A stretch of 64,000 nt of DNA, from positions 18,646-82,645 of the forward strand of contig NZ_JBIWEX010000022.1 of assembly GCF_044762745.1 (NCBI RefSeq). The letters are read 5' to 3'. Positions 8,616 to 17,234 of this stretch are shown piece by piece (the first letter of the stretch is position 1; every line of letters starts with the position of its first letter). Under the pieces are notes generated by a model. The model was given only the letters and a program-made list of their open reading frames with translations, did not search any database and had not been told where the DNA came from. The position numbers were made by a program, and so were the translations under genes. This stretch comes from Psychrobacillus sp044762745. GTDB taxonomy: Bacteria; Bacillota; Bacilli; Bacillales_A; Planococcaceae.

Positions 8616-8619
8616 ATCT

Positions 8620-9687
8620 TTACAAAATAATTAGTTCTTTACTGGATTTCGTAATAATTTCTATTCCGCCTTTCTTCAAAAGAATATCATCCTCAATACG
8701 AACACCACCAAAATCAGGAATATAAATACCCGGCTCTACCGTTAAAACCATTCCCTCTTCAATGAGCTGCTCACATTTTGGATTCATAAAAATGTCTTCA
8801 TGGATATATAAGCCAATGCCATGACCCATACCATGCCCGTAATATTCGCCATATCCTTTTTCACTTATAAAATCACGAGTTAATGCATCCGCCTCTTTCC
8901 CTGTCATTTCAGCTTTTATGCCACTAAGTGCATGTTCAAGGGCTCCGGATACAATCGCATAGATTTCTTTCAGTTTGGGATTCGGTTCACCAACTGCAAC
9001 CGTTCTCGTCATATCTGAGCAATAGCCATTATAATATGCTCCAAAATCAAGGGTAATCATATCTCCTTGTTGTACTATTTTCTCACTAGCCACTCCATGA
9101 GGTAATGCAGATCGAACGCCAGAAGCAACAATAATATCGAAGGAAGAAGAGGTAGCGCCTAACTTTCGCATCTGGAATTCTAGTTCATTTGCTATTTCGA
9201 TTTCCGTTATCCCGGGACGAATAACCGTTAAAATATGTGAAAAAGCAGCATCTGAAATTTCAGCTGCCTTTTTAAGCGTAGCAATTTCTATTTCATTTTT
9301 AAACATACGTAATTTTTCAACTGCTCCAGAAAGCGGTACTAAATCAGCTTTGGCATATTTACTAAATTCGGAATAGTACTGATAAGATACATGTTGTTGT
9401 TCGAAACCTAGCTTTTTAATCCCCAAACTTTCCGCAAGATTAGCAATTTCCTCGTAGATTACCGCTCTATCTATTTCTTTCACTGTAAAATCCTTTGTTT
9501 GTGCATTTGCTTGACTAGTATAACGAAAATCTACTAATAGATATGCTTCCGTTTTCGATATAAGCACCGTTCCAGCACTTCCGGTAAAGTCTGTTAAGTA
9601 TCTTCTATTAATACCATCCGTTACTAAAATGCCGTCAATTCCTAATTCATCAAACGATTGTCTTAATTTCACTAGCTTTTCCATCAT
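8620..9687 (-). CDS. M24-family Xaa-Pro aminopeptidase/dipeptidase
   Basis: The enzyme removes residues next to proline using two metal ions. An N-terminal creatinase-like domain (about 1-125) precedes the pita-bread domain. The metal ligands are visible: Asp in 'TLDFGAYYNGYCSDMTRT' (both Asp), His in 'GHGMGHGIGLYIHE', Glu in 'VEPGIYI' and the last Glu in 'VRIEDDIL'. At 355 residues it matches Bacillus YqhT/YkvY-type PepP-like enzymes. Two successive ATG codons follow a GGGGG site. It has no operon partner. Confidence 0.92.
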   Translation of the reverse strand: MMEKLVKLRQSFDELGIDGILVTDGINRRYLTDFTGSAGTVLISKTEAYLLVDFRYTSQANAQTKDFTVKEIDRAVIYEEIANLAESLGIKKLGFEQQHVSYQYYSEFSKYAKADLVPLSGAVEKLRMFKNEIEIATLKKAAEISDAAFSHILTVIRPGITEIEIANELEFQMRKLGATSSSFDIIVASGVRSALPHGVASEKIVQQGDMITLDFGAYYNGYCSDMTRTVAVGEPNPKLKEIYAIVSGALEHALSGIKAEMTGKEADALTRDFISEKGYGEYYGHGMGHGIGLYIHEDIFMNPKCEQLIEEGMVLTVEPGIYIPDFGGVRIEDDILLKKGGIEIITKSSKELIIL

Positions 9688-9794
9688 TAAACCCCCGTAG
9701 AATTCATTTTCCTATAATTCAATATAATACGAAAATGTTGAATTTACTATAGGAAAGAAATCATTCAGAGGTTTAAGTTGGAAATAACTGCACT

Positions 9795-10382
9795 TTATTG
9801 CATTTGAAAAGCTAAACGTTTCCAAACACCTTCCCGTACTTGTTTCTCTAATCCTCGTTTTTCATATAAATAAGCCTGTAAGTTTCCTTTATATAGAAGA
9901 TTTGTCGTCGGGAGTTGTTCGAAATGATGTGGTTGTGCAAAACATGGAGCAATAGGAAGTCTCGTCGTCTCACATTCGTTCATGATCATTGCTACAAATT
10001 GCGAACAAAAAAATGCATACGGCCGCTCTATTTTAATGTTCATAGCAACACCAAACAATCCAATCAAATTGTATTTATAAAACTCTTTTTGTTGTTCCAT
10101 GTGACGAATTTTATACCGCATTCGATTATATTCTTGTATGGAAACTTGGCATTTATATATGGCACATGTTGCATTCGTAAAAAGCCCTTCTGTAGGTTCT
10201 TCTCTAATGAATCCACCATTAAAAGGATTATGCTTGTTTTTTCTCCCGAAACTATACATCTCATTGAGTTCTTCATCAAAAGCAATGGACGCATGGTTCA
10301 TATTTTTTCGCGTATACATACCTATCGCTTTAGAGAATAACGTCCCTGTGTTACTCAAAACGATATAAATAGTTTTTCCCAT
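9795..10382 (-). CDS. Permuted papain-fold (YiiX/NlpC-P60-like) protein
   Basis: The 195-residue protein has an N-terminal His in 'NMNHASIAFDE' and a C-terminal Cys in 'YAFFCSQFVAMIM', the order found in circularly permuted NlpC/P60 amidases such as YiiX and YebB. These act on amide or ester bonds, sometimes in peptidoglycan or lipids; the substrate here is unknown. There is no signal peptide, so a cytoplasmic site is likely. I choose the start at 10382 (MGKTIY) because GAGGTGAG lies 6 nt upstream; the ATG at 10400 lacks a site. Confidence 0.7.
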   Translation of the reverse strand: MGKTIYIVLSNTGTLFSKAIGMYTRKNMNHASIAFDEELNEMYSFGRKNKHNPFNGGFIREEPTEGLFTNATCAIYKCQVSIQEYNRMRYKIRHMEQQKEFYKYNLIGLFGVAMNIKIERPYAFFCSQFVAMIMNECETTRLPIAPCFAQPHHFEQLPTTNLLYKGNLQAYLYEKRGLEKQVREGVWKRLAFQMQ

Positions 10383-10698
10383 TTTTCTCACCTCGTTCAT
10401 GGAAGCATTTTGCCCCCTTATCTACTGTTCTAATCATCTCTTAAAAACGTTTTTCACTAAACGGACTCTAGGAGGAAAATTAGTAGGGCTTGAGACGTAG
10501 AGAAAGAACAAGTTGCGAAAATAAGAAAAGAAATTCATTGATTATACAACAAATCAAGTGAAAGTGTCGTGTCAGTAGTCATTAAGATTTATTTTAGTGA
10601 TTGTCCCTATTTCTTAAGACTGTTAAAATTTCAATGTATATTTAGTACATTTAGATTATCTTTTATTCGCTAAAAATATAATGTAAAGGAGAAATAGT
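10383..10698. other. Intergenic region without a recognised gene
   Basis: The stretch is AT-rich and divergent between flanking genes. It includes a short inverted repeat AATGTA/TACATT around 10638-10652 that may belong to the promoter of the gene at 10699. Nothing else stands out. Confidence 0.5.
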
Positions 10699-10956
10699 AT
10701 GACTCAATACAACTTAGAAGAATTGAAATTATTAAACCAGGTTTTCTTCGCTTTATTTATAGTAGCTGATTTTGCACTTTTTCTTTTTTTCTTCGATAAT
10801 GAATTTCCCTGGTTTTCCTTATTAGGTGCAGGTATCGGTTTGTTCATTATTGTACTTTGCTGGACAGGCAAAAAATATTCATATTTTCTAGCTTCTTTGC
10901 TAGCATTTACCGCCGTATTTTCAATCATTTATAACTGGCATTCTATTTTTCATTAA
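10699..10956 (+). CDS. Small membrane protein, three predicted helices
   Basis: This 85-residue protein is hydrophobic, with likely membrane segments at about residues 12-30 (FFALFIVADFALFLFFF), 35-53 (FSLLGAGIGLFIIVLCW) and 59-78. A good AAAGGAG site precedes the start. It lies 47 nt upstream of the Tat-dependent dehydrogenase genes on the same strand and could be their membrane partner or electron-transfer anchor, but nothing in the sequence proves that. I do not recognise the family. Confidence 0.6.
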   Translation: MTQYNLEELKLLNQVFFALFIVADFALFLFFFDNEFPWFSLLGAGIGLFIIVLCWTGKKYSYFLASLLAFTAVFSIIYNWHSIFH

Positions 10957-11003
10957 TCATATGCGTAAAAAAATTCTATTTTATTTAATTGGAGGTTTCA
11001 TTT

Positions 11004-11753
11004 ATGTCAGAACAAGAAAAGAACAATCCTATTCTAGATAAACGTACTTCTAGACGTTCATTTATCAAGAACTCTGGATTAACTGTTGGTGGACTAGTAG
11101 TAGGTGGTGCCATTGGTAGTTTACTAGGCGGGAAATCAGAGACTACTACTCCAACAGTTGCCAACGATTCAACTCATACTGCCATCGATTATAGCGAGAC
11201 TCGTCAGTTTTTCGCACGTCAAAAAGATTTCGATGCCATGGCAGCGGCTACGGAAATGATTTATCCGGAAGACGAAAATGGTCCTGGCGCAATTACATTA
11301 GGAGTTCCTTATTTTATCGATAAACAACTAGCTAGTCCTTGGGGAAGTAATGCAGATGACTATAGAAAAGGTCCTTTTACTGCAGGAGAAACTCCACTTA
11401 ATAAAGCGGATATCATGTTACAAGGTGCTCGCAAGCTAAATGAAGTAAGTGAGAAAGAATACGACGGTACGCTCTTTAAAGACTTAACGGAAGAACAAAA
11501 AATCACTGTATTAACTTCTTTCCAAGCTGGTGAAGTAGAAATGGAATTAGTAAGTTCCGCTGCATTTTTTAGTTTACTAAGAACACTTACACTACAAGGA
11601 TGTTTTGCTGATCCATTATACGGAGGCAATAAAAACATGGCCGGCTGGAAAATGAAAGAATTCCCAGGCGCACAAATGTCTTATACTGCCTATTTAGATG
11701 AAGAAGAATTTGTTCTAATAGAGCCTGTTAGTTTAGGCGGACATAAACATTAA
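11004..11753 (+). CDS. Gluconate 2-dehydrogenase subunit 3-like protein with Tat signal
   Basis: The 249-residue protein carries a twin-arginine signal, 'TSRRSFIKNSG' (about residues 14-24), followed by a hydrophobic Gly-rich segment. The body resembles the gamma (subunit 3) partner of membrane-bound GMC dehydrogenases, which helps export the FAD subunit and is needed for its activity. The start at 11004 is set by the GGAGGT site 7 nt upstream; an in-frame TTG at 10989 would overlap that site. The catalytic subunit gene follows 31 nt later. The FAD subunit has no signal of its own, so piggyback export through Tat is likely. Confidence 0.85.
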   Translation: MSEQEKNNPILDKRTSRRSFIKNSGLTVGGLVVGGAIGSLLGGKSETTTPTVANDSTHTAIDYSETRQFFARQKDFDAMAAATEMIYPEDENGPGAITLGVPYFIDKQLASPWGSNADDYRKGPFTAGETPLNKADIMLQGARKLNEVSEKEYDGTLFKDLTEEQKITVLTSFQAGEVEMELVSSAAFFSLLRTLTLQGCFADPLYGGNKNMAGWKMKEFPGAQMSYTAYLDEEEFVLIEPVSLGGHKH

Positions 11754-11784
11754 TAAGCATTTAAAATGAGGAGGTTCATATATT

Positions 11785-13509
11785 ATGGTTACAAAATTAC
11801 CTAAAGTAGACGTTGTTACAACAGGTATGGGTTGGACAGGTGGTATTGTTGCTGCCGAACTAACAAAAGCCGGCTATCACGTAGTTGGTTTAGAGCGTGG
11901 AGTAGAAAGAACGATTGAAGATTATTTACACGGTCATGATGAATTAAAATACAATACTCATAAAGAGTTAATGCAAAAGTTAACGAAAGATACGATTACT
12001 TTCCGAAATACGTTAGCAGACGAAGCAAAACCAGTTCGTGATGAAACAGCTCTTGTTCTAGGAACTGGAACTGGTGGTGGAGGTGCTCACTGGGGTGCGC
12101 AAACATACCGCTACTTCCCTTATGATTTTGAAATTCGTAGTAAAACAATCGAAAAGTATGGCGAAAGTAAAATTCCTGATGGAGTAACAATCCAAGACTG
12201 GGGTATTACATATGATGAACTGGAACCATATTACTCGAAGTTCGAACAAATGGCTGGGGTTTCAGGAGAAGTTGACCCACTAGCAGGACCGCGTTCCATC
12301 GACTATCCTACTCCACCACTTAAAAAGTTACCACAAATGAAAATGTTTCATGAAGCAGCAGAAAAACTTGGCTATCATCCATATGTAGTTCCAACAGGGA
12401 CCATTTCAGAGGCTTATACAAATCCAGATGGGGAAACATTAAATGCATGTCAATATTGTGCATTTTGCGGAAACTATGGTTGCGAATATGGTGCAAAAGC
12501 GGATCCAATCGTAACCGTTATCCCAACTGCTAAGAAAACTGGTAACTTTGAGCTTCGCACAAATTCCATTGTTACGCGTGTTTTATATGATGGAGATAAA
12601 GCAACAGGTGTACTTTATAAAGACACTCGTACAGGGGAAGAATTTGAGCAACCTGCGGATGTTGTTGCATTGACTAGTTACACGTTTAATAATGTTCGTT
12701 TACTATTATTATCTGGAATCGGCGAACAATATAATCCAAAAACAGGCACAGGAATGATTGGGAAAAACTATACAGATCATCATACGATTACCGGAGCAAT
12801 TGCTTACTTTGAAGAAAAGAAATTTAATAGTTATATTGGGACTGGAGCTCTTGGTTCTGCGTATAATGACTTCAATGCGGATAATTTCGACCATAGTAAT
12901 GTTGATTTTATCCATGGTGGGCAAATTGAGATGCATCTTATGGGGAACGAACCAATTACAAATAATCCCGTTCCTTTTGGTACTCCTATGTGGGGGAAAG
13001 AATTTAAAGAAAACTCTTTACACTACTATCACCGTAACATGACAATTGTTTCGCAAAGAGCTATTTTGCCACATAAAGATCATTATCTAGATTTGGATCC
13101 AACTTACAAAGATGATTATGGTGATCCATTAATTCGTGTAACTTTTGATTATACAGAAATGGATCATAAGCGTAATGAATTTTTAGTAGAAAAATGCGCA
13201 GAAGTAGCAAAAGAAATGGGCGCAGATATTATCGATATTATCCCAATGGCTGAGCATTTTGGAGGAAGATTCACATTCCAACATGATGCTGGTGGCGTAA
13301 TTATGGGAGCAAATCCAGAAACTTCTGCGGTTAATAACTACTTGCAAATGTGGGATGTGGACAACCTATTCGTATGTGGCGCTTCAGCGTTCCCTCACTT
13401 CGGACCTACAAACCCAACACCAACAGTTGCCGCACTAACTTACCGTGCAGCTGAAGGAATGATTGAGTTTTTGAAAAACGGTGGCGGTCCATTAGTCAAC
13501 GCAAAATAA
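11785..13509 (+). CDS. GMC oxidoreductase, FAD subunit of a gluconate 2-dehydrogenase-like enzyme
   Basis: This 574-residue flavoprotein oxidises an alcohol or sugar acid at the outer face of the membrane. The N-terminal FAD motif is degenerate but clear ('TGMGWTGGIVAAEL', ending in ERG), 'GTGTGGGGAHWGAQTYR' is the GMC FAD-contact loop near residues 92-108, a Cys cluster 'CQYCAFCGNYGCEYG' occurs near residue 222, and the C-terminal His/Asn region is 'AFPHFGPTNPTPT'. The Cys cluster is usual in this gluconate/sorbitol dehydrogenase branch. No signal peptide is present; it should leave with the Tat-tagged neighbour. The true substrate cannot be told from sequence. Confidence 0.88.
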   Translation: MVTKLPKVDVVTTGMGWTGGIVAAELTKAGYHVVGLERGVERTIEDYLHGHDELKYNTHKELMQKLTKDTITFRNTLADEAKPVRDETALVLGTGTGGGGAHWGAQTYRYFPYDFEIRSKTIEKYGESKIPDGVTIQDWGITYDELEPYYSKFEQMAGVSGEVDPLAGPRSIDYPTPPLKKLPQMKMFHEAAEKLGYHPYVVPTGTISEAYTNPDGETLNACQYCAFCGNYGCEYGAKADPIVTVIPTAKKTGNFELRTNSIVTRVLYDGDKATGVLYKDTRTGEEFEQPADVVALTSYTFNNVRLLLLSGIGEQYNPKTGTGMIGKNYTDHHTITGAIAYFEEKKFNSYIGTGALGSAYNDFNADNFDHSNVDFIHGGQIEMHLMGNEPITNNPVPFGTPMWGKEFKENSLHYYHRNMTIVSQRAILPHKDHYLDLDPTYKDDYGDPLIRVTFDYTEMDHKRNEFLVEKCAEVAKEMGADIIDIIPMAEHFGGRFTFQHDAGGVIMGANPETSAVNNYLQMWDVDNLFVCGASAFPHFGPTNPTPTVAALTYRAAEGMIEFLKNGGGPLVNAK

Positions 13510-13572
13510 CACTTTCTTTACGAAGTATGTTATATTTATAATAATTCTAAATAAAAAAGGAGGAAATTTTAC

Positions 13573-13776
13573 ATGCCAAATATAGGGATACCGGGTTTAA
13601 TACTTGTATTAATTATTGCTTTAGTTATCTTTGGCCCTTCAAAGCTTCCTCAATTAGGTAGAGCAGTTGGACAAACATTGAAAGAATTTAAAACCTCTAC
13701 AAGAGATATTATAAATGATGAAGAAAAAGAGGAAGTTAAATCTGAAGCGAAAGAAATAGAGCTTGAAAAGAAATAA
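13573..13776 (+). CDS. tatA: Twin-arginine translocase subunit TatA (copy 1)
   Basis: The 67-residue protein has one N-terminal membrane helix (GIPGLILVLIIALVIF), the hinge 'GPSKLPQLGRAVG', an amphipathic helix 'QTLKEFKTSTRD' and a charged tail: the whole TatA pattern. It should form the pore of a TatAC system, with TatC encoded outside this window. It follows the GMC dehydrogenase genes by 63 nt with an AAAGGAGG site and is probably co-expressed with that Tat substrate. Confidence 0.95.
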   Translation: MPNIGIPGLILVLIIALVIFGPSKLPQLGRAVGQTLKEFKTSTRDIINDEEKEEVKSEAKEIELEKK

Positions 13777-13785
13777 TTAATAGGA

Positions 13786-13822
13786 AGAGCCAGCTATTTT
13801 CATGATAGCTGGCTTTTTTATT
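13786..13822. terminator. Bidirectional terminator between tatA and tetR
   Basis: GCCAGCTAT and ATAGCTGGC flank a 7-nt loop, with a six-T run on the plus side. It ends two convergent genes. Confidence 0.9.
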
Positions 13823-14414
13823 TTAATCTAAATGAACTAGTATTCGTCTTGAATATTTCTAAAAGATTATCCGAAATTTGATCTGGTGATTTTACATAAC
13901 CACCCTTAATCCATTCTAAAATAACTCCATATGAACCGTACATCTTATAGGTATTAAAATGCTCAATTTGAACTTCTTCTTTTTTTATATCGATATAAGT
14001 AATAGCTTCAAATATTTCTTTCATTTTCTCCAGAAATTTCTGCTCCAGCCCCGGTATTGTATCTTGGATTGCTAAGAGACTATAAAATTGTTTTCGCTCA
14101 TATAGATGTTGGAAAAATGAATTCGATGAGGGCAAAATACTGTTATACTTAACCACTTCCACCTCTTCAAAAGGCATGTGAAATGAATAATGCAATTCAT
14201 CTAAAACCTCGTTTACTAATTCCTCCGTCAAATCTTCTTTATCCTTAAAATACAAATAAAAAGTGCTTCGATTATAATCAGCACGCTCCACAATATCTGT
14301 AACTGTTACGTTTTTATATCCTTTTTCGCGGATTAAACTAATGAAATGCAGCTTAAAAATTCGCTTTGTTCTTCGAATACTTCTATTCGTGTCATTCCGT
14401 TTTTCCAAACTCAT
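13818..14414 (-). CDS. TetR/AcrR-family regulator
   Basis: The N-terminal 55 residues form a TetR helix-turn-helix: 'FISLIREKGYKNVTVTDIVERADYNRSTFYLYFKDKE' split over helices 1-4. The C-terminal ligand/dimer domain is not assignable to a known effector. I set the start at 14414 (MSLEK), because the GAGGG site ends too close to the upstream ATG at 14420. It lies between two tatA genes and is divergent from the second, so it may control that gene and itself; a candidate operator is listed separately. Confidence 0.85.
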   Translation of the reverse strand: MSLEKRNDTNRSIRRTKRIFKLHFISLIREKGYKNVTVTDIVERADYNRSTFYLYFKDKEDLTEELVNEVLDELHYSFHMPFEEVEVVKYNSILPSSNSFFQHLYERKQFYSLLAIQDTIPGLEQKFLEKMKEIFEAITYIDIKKEEVQIEHFNTYKMYGSYGVILEWIKGGYVKSPDQISDNLLEIFKTNTSSFRLK

Positions 14415-14471
14415 GTACATCCCTCTTTACTAATCCACAACTTCTGGAATAAATTATACAGTATTAATGAT

Positions 14472-14486
14472 GTTAACTCTAGTTAC
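14472..14486. promoter_or_regulatory. Candidate TetR operator between tetR and tatA copy 2
   Basis: GTTAACT and AGTTAC form an imperfect dyad around two bases in the divergent region. Its position between the two start codons fits a TetR site. Only the dyad is seen; the rest is inference. Confidence 0.3.
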
Positions 14487-14574
14487 ACGGTTGCAACATA
14501 ATCTGGAAGGCAAAAAGTATAAAAATGCCCGAATTAGGTAATATTAAAAGTCACTGTTAAAAGGAGGTAATACC

Positions 14575-14778
14575 ATGCCAAATATCGGTGTACCAGGTTT
14601 AATCATCGTACTTGCTTTAGCTTTAATTATATTCGGACCAGCTAAACTACCTCAATTAGGTCGAGCTGTTGGGCAAACTTTGAAAGAATTCAAAACTTCC
14701 ACAAAAGAAATAATGGATGATGTCACGGATGAATTCAGACTAGAAGACAGTGAAGCAGAAGCTAAAAAGAAAAAATAA
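14575..14778 (+). CDS. tatA: Twin-arginine translocase subunit TatA (copy 2)
   Basis: A second 67-residue TatA, nearly identical to copy 1 over the first 45 residues (GVPGLIIVLALALIIF, then GPAKLPQLGRAVG) and different in the charged tail. An AAAGGAGG site precedes it. It is separated from copy 1 only by the convergent tetR gene. The close match suggests a local duplication after which tetR was placed or kept between the copies; each copy may serve a different substrate or condition. Confidence 0.95.
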   Translation: MPNIGVPGLIIVLALALIIFGPAKLPQLGRAVGQTLKEFKTSTKEIMDDVTDEFRLEDSEAEAKKKK

Positions 14779-15017
14779 TACCGGAAGGGGACTATTTCGA
14801 AGTCGATTTTGAGTAAACGATAGCCCTCATTTGATTTTTGTCGCGTTCGCGAGTGAGTATGTCGTGTTCGACATTCTGTTTTGGTCTTCTGTAAAGAAAG
14901 TAGACAAATTAAATCACAACTTTTTCTTTTTCCACTACCGCGCTACCGCTTGCTCGGATGGTGAAAATAGGATAGGTCAAAACCATACCTATCCTATTTC
15001 CACCATCTCCCATTTTC

Positions 15018-15905
15018 TTACCCTGCAGCTAAAAGTCGACTTTTATTGTACGCTTGTTCAAAGTCTACAGGACTCACATAACCCAACGTGGAATGTCTTC
15101 TTCTCGTATTATAGAACTGGTTGATATAGTGTATGATGGCTTTTATGGCTCCTTCTCTCGTCTCCCACTTATGCCGATAAATCAACTCTTTTTTGATGGT
15201 TGCGTGGAAAGACTCAATACAGGCATTATCATAAGGATCTCCCTTGCGGCTCATACTTCCCTTCATTTTTCTTTCGGTCAATAGCTCGGTATATTCATTG
15301 GAACAATATTGTGACCCGCGATCAGAGTGATGGATGAGCCCTTCCCCCGGTTCTCTCAACATAATAGCTTGTATAAGAGCTTCTAATGGTAACTCTTTTT
15401 TCACCGTTGCCCCAATACTCCATCCTACAATCTTTCGGGAGAACAGATCCATTACGCTCGCCAAATATAACCAACCCTGAATAGTCCAGATATAAGTTAT
15501 ATCTGTTACCCATACAGTATTAGGTGCGTCTACCATGAATTGACGTTCTAGCAGATTCGGATAGATAGGGTATTGGTGATTCGAATCAGTCGTCACTACA
15601 TAAGGGGTCTTGGACGTTGCGCGGAGCCCCATCTCTTTCATTCGTTTTCCTATTGTTCGCTCGCACAGAAAAACTTCTCGTGCTTTCAATTCCTCTAAAA
15701 TTCGTGGGCTGCCATAAGTTTCATGGCTTTCCATTAAGCATAGTCGAATCAGTTGGTTAATTCTTTCTTTTTCCTCACGGATATTGTTTCTTTTTTCTTT
15801 TTCTCCCAACCATTTGTAATATCCACTAGTAGAAACCTTTAAAACTTCACACATCTTCACCACGCGAAATTCATATTGATGTTCCTCCATGAACTTAAAT
15901 ATCAC
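15018..15905 (-). CDS. IS3-family transposase OrfB (DDE integrase domain)
   Basis: The 295-residue frame starts at a GTG, but it is normally made as an OrfAB fusion by -1 frameshifting. An N-terminal helical HTH_21-like region (about 1-100) precedes the rve integrase core. The catalytic acids are visible in 'WVTDITYIW', 'HHSDRGSQY' and 'DNACIESFHATIKKE'. In-frame codons continue upstream of the GTG through the A6G slippery run, as expected for the fusion. The frame is intact, unlike orfA. Confidence 0.93.
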   Translation of the reverse strand: MIFKFMEEHQYEFRVVKMCEVLKVSTSGYYKWLGEKEKRNNIREEKERINQLIRLCLMESHETYGSPRILEELKAREVFLCERTIGKRMKEMGLRATSKTPYVVTTDSNHQYPIYPNLLERQFMVDAPNTVWVTDITYIWTIQGWLYLASVMDLFSRKIVGWSIGATVKKELPLEALIQAIMLREPGEGLIHHSDRGSQYCSNEYTELLTERKMKGSMSRKGDPYDNACIESFHATIKKELIYRHKWETREGAIKAIIHYINQFYNTRRRHSTLGYVSPVDFEQAYNKSRLLAAG

Positions 15906-16186
15906 GTGTGGCTCTTGGCGAAGACATGCATGGCCTTTTTTAAGATTTCATTTTCCTCCTTCAGCTCTTTTTCGTTTTTCTCTAACTCTGCTATACGGTT
16001 TTTTAATTCCGTGGAAGAGCTAAGTTGAACGTCACTTGCAAGCTTTTTATTTTTTTATAGGTTCTTACCCATGCACGTATTCTTGCTGGTTTTATCCCAT
16101 GCTCATAACCCAACTCCGTCGCTTTTCTTCCATCTTCCGACTAACTTCACCAGATATTCACGCATTTCTCTACTTGTTAGTGCCAT
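15902..16186 (-). pseudogene. IS3-family OrfA, inactivated by two indels
   Basis: From the ATG at 16186 the frame starts MALTSREMREYLVKL, then runs into stops. Restoring one base in 'gtcggaag' and one A in the A7 run near 16055 gives a continuous OrfA with a helix-turn-helix (EDGRKATELGYEHGI, RIRAWVRTYKK) and a leucine-zipper-like end (RIAELEKNEKELKEE). The two indels compensate each other, leaving about 30 out-of-frame codons with two stop codons. An assembly error is possible but would need two separate events. Confidence 0.75.
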
Positions 16187-16424
16187 CACAAACAAGCTCC
16201 CTTTATTTTCTTTTAGTATGAAGGTCGTGTTTTAACATGTCCACTTTTTATACTAACTCTAGTTTGTCGCGTTCACATTCTGTTTTGTCTCACTTAGGAT
16301 TATTCTTCCAAAACCAAAGTGGAAAAATACCCATTTTTGAATGAGTTAATGGGCAACTTGTAGCAAGCTATTTCGTCCAAATTCTAAATGTATAAATTTA
16401 GAAGAAAGTCGAGGTCGAGCTCCT

Positions 16425-17189
16425 ATGAGGAACTTTCTACGATTTGGGTATTTGCAAGCACTGTCTTGTGTCTTTCCAGTAATCATATTTGGAGCACTTG
16501 CATTATCGAAGTGGATCGCGGTTCCCTTTTTGCCGCGCTATGATTTTATATTAATCATTTGTATAGCTGCACAGGTTTTTATGCTTGTATCCAAACTGGA
16601 AACATTTGATGAGTTAAAAGTTATTTGTTTGTTTCATATTATTGGCTTAGCTTTAGAAATATTTAAAATACATATGGGCTCATGGGCTTATCCTGAAGAA
16701 GCTTATAGCAAGATTTTCGGGGTACCTTTATACAGTGGATTTATGTATGCGAGTGTCGCAAGCTACATTTGTCAAAGCTGGAGACGAATGGATTTGCATA
16801 TGTATAACTGGCCAAAGCCATTTTTCGCCGTTAGTATCAGTTTGCTTATCTATTTGAACTTCTTTACGCATCATTTTAGTTATGATATACGGTGGGTGTT
16901 AAAAGCTTTATTGTTCATTATTTTCTTCCGTACGTTTGTAACTTTTCAAGTCAATGAAAAAATTTTTAAAATGCATATGATTTTAGCTTTTCTGTTGATT
17001 GGTTTCTTTATTTGGATTGCTGAAAATATCACGACGTTTTTAGGCGCTTGGCAATATCCTAATCAGGAAGCAACATGGTCAATTGTGCATATAGGAAAAA
17101 TAAGCTCATGGTTTTTACTTGTTATTATTAGTGTTATTATTGTAGCTCAATTGAAGAGAGTGAAGAGTGGTACTAAGCTAGTAGATTAA
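16425..17189 (+). CDS. DUF817 family membrane protein
   Basis: The 254-residue protein has seven or eight hydrophobic segments and matches the DUF817 pattern: 'FFTHHFSYDIRW' between helices and paired 'GSWAYPEE' and 'GAWQYPNQ' motifs before helices. The conserved His and aromatic motifs point to a membrane enzyme or transporter, but the function is unknown. A GAGGT site lies 9 nt upstream of the ATG. It is monocistronic between the IS element and a shared terminator with metH. Confidence 0.85.
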   Translation: MRNFLRFGYLQALSCVFPVIIFGALALSKWIAVPFLPRYDFILIICIAAQVFMLVSKLETFDELKVICLFHIIGLALEIFKIHMGSWAYPEEAYSKIFGVPLYSGFMYASVASYICQSWRRMDLHMYNWPKPFFAVSISLLIYLNFFTHHFSYDIRWVLKALLFIIFFRTFVTFQVNEKIFKMHMILAFLLIGFFIWIAENITTFLGAWQYPNQEATWSIVHIGKISSWFLLVIISVIIVAQLKRVKSGTKLVD

Positions 17190-17234
17190 AAAACACAGTC
17201 AACAGATTGCAAATCTGCTGGCTGTGTTTTATTG
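17189..17234. terminator. Bidirectional terminator between DUF817 gene and metH
   Basis: AAAACACAGCCAGCAGATT pairs with AATCTGTTGACTGTGTTTT apart from two mismatches, with T runs on both strands, between two convergent genes. Confidence 0.9.

Larger units (their letters stand above)
14890..16254 (-). mobile_element. IS3-family (IS150-like) insertion sequence with broken orfA
   Basis: Imperfect terminal inverted repeats were found at 14891-14917 and 16227-16253 (20 of 27 positions match; shared core AAAGTAGACA/AAAGTGGACA). They enclose orfA and orfB of an IS3-family transposase on the minus strand, about 1.36 kb in all, the usual size. A slippery run A6G at 15935-15941 would allow the -1 frameshift that fuses OrfA and OrfB. 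I saw no clear target duplication. orfA is damaged, so the copy is probably immobile alone. Confidence 0.8.

Noticed and set aside
10989..11003. Upstream TTG start for the Tat-tagged subunit
   Set aside because: It would place the GGAGGT ribosome binding site inside the coding sequence; the ATG at 11004 is ideally spaced.
14850..16295. Target-site duplication of the IS element (gtcgtgttcgacattctg / gtcgcgttcacattctg)
   Set aside because: Similar sequence does lie outside both ends, but it is too long and too divergent for the 3-5 bp duplication of IS3 elements, so it is probably an unrelated local repeat.
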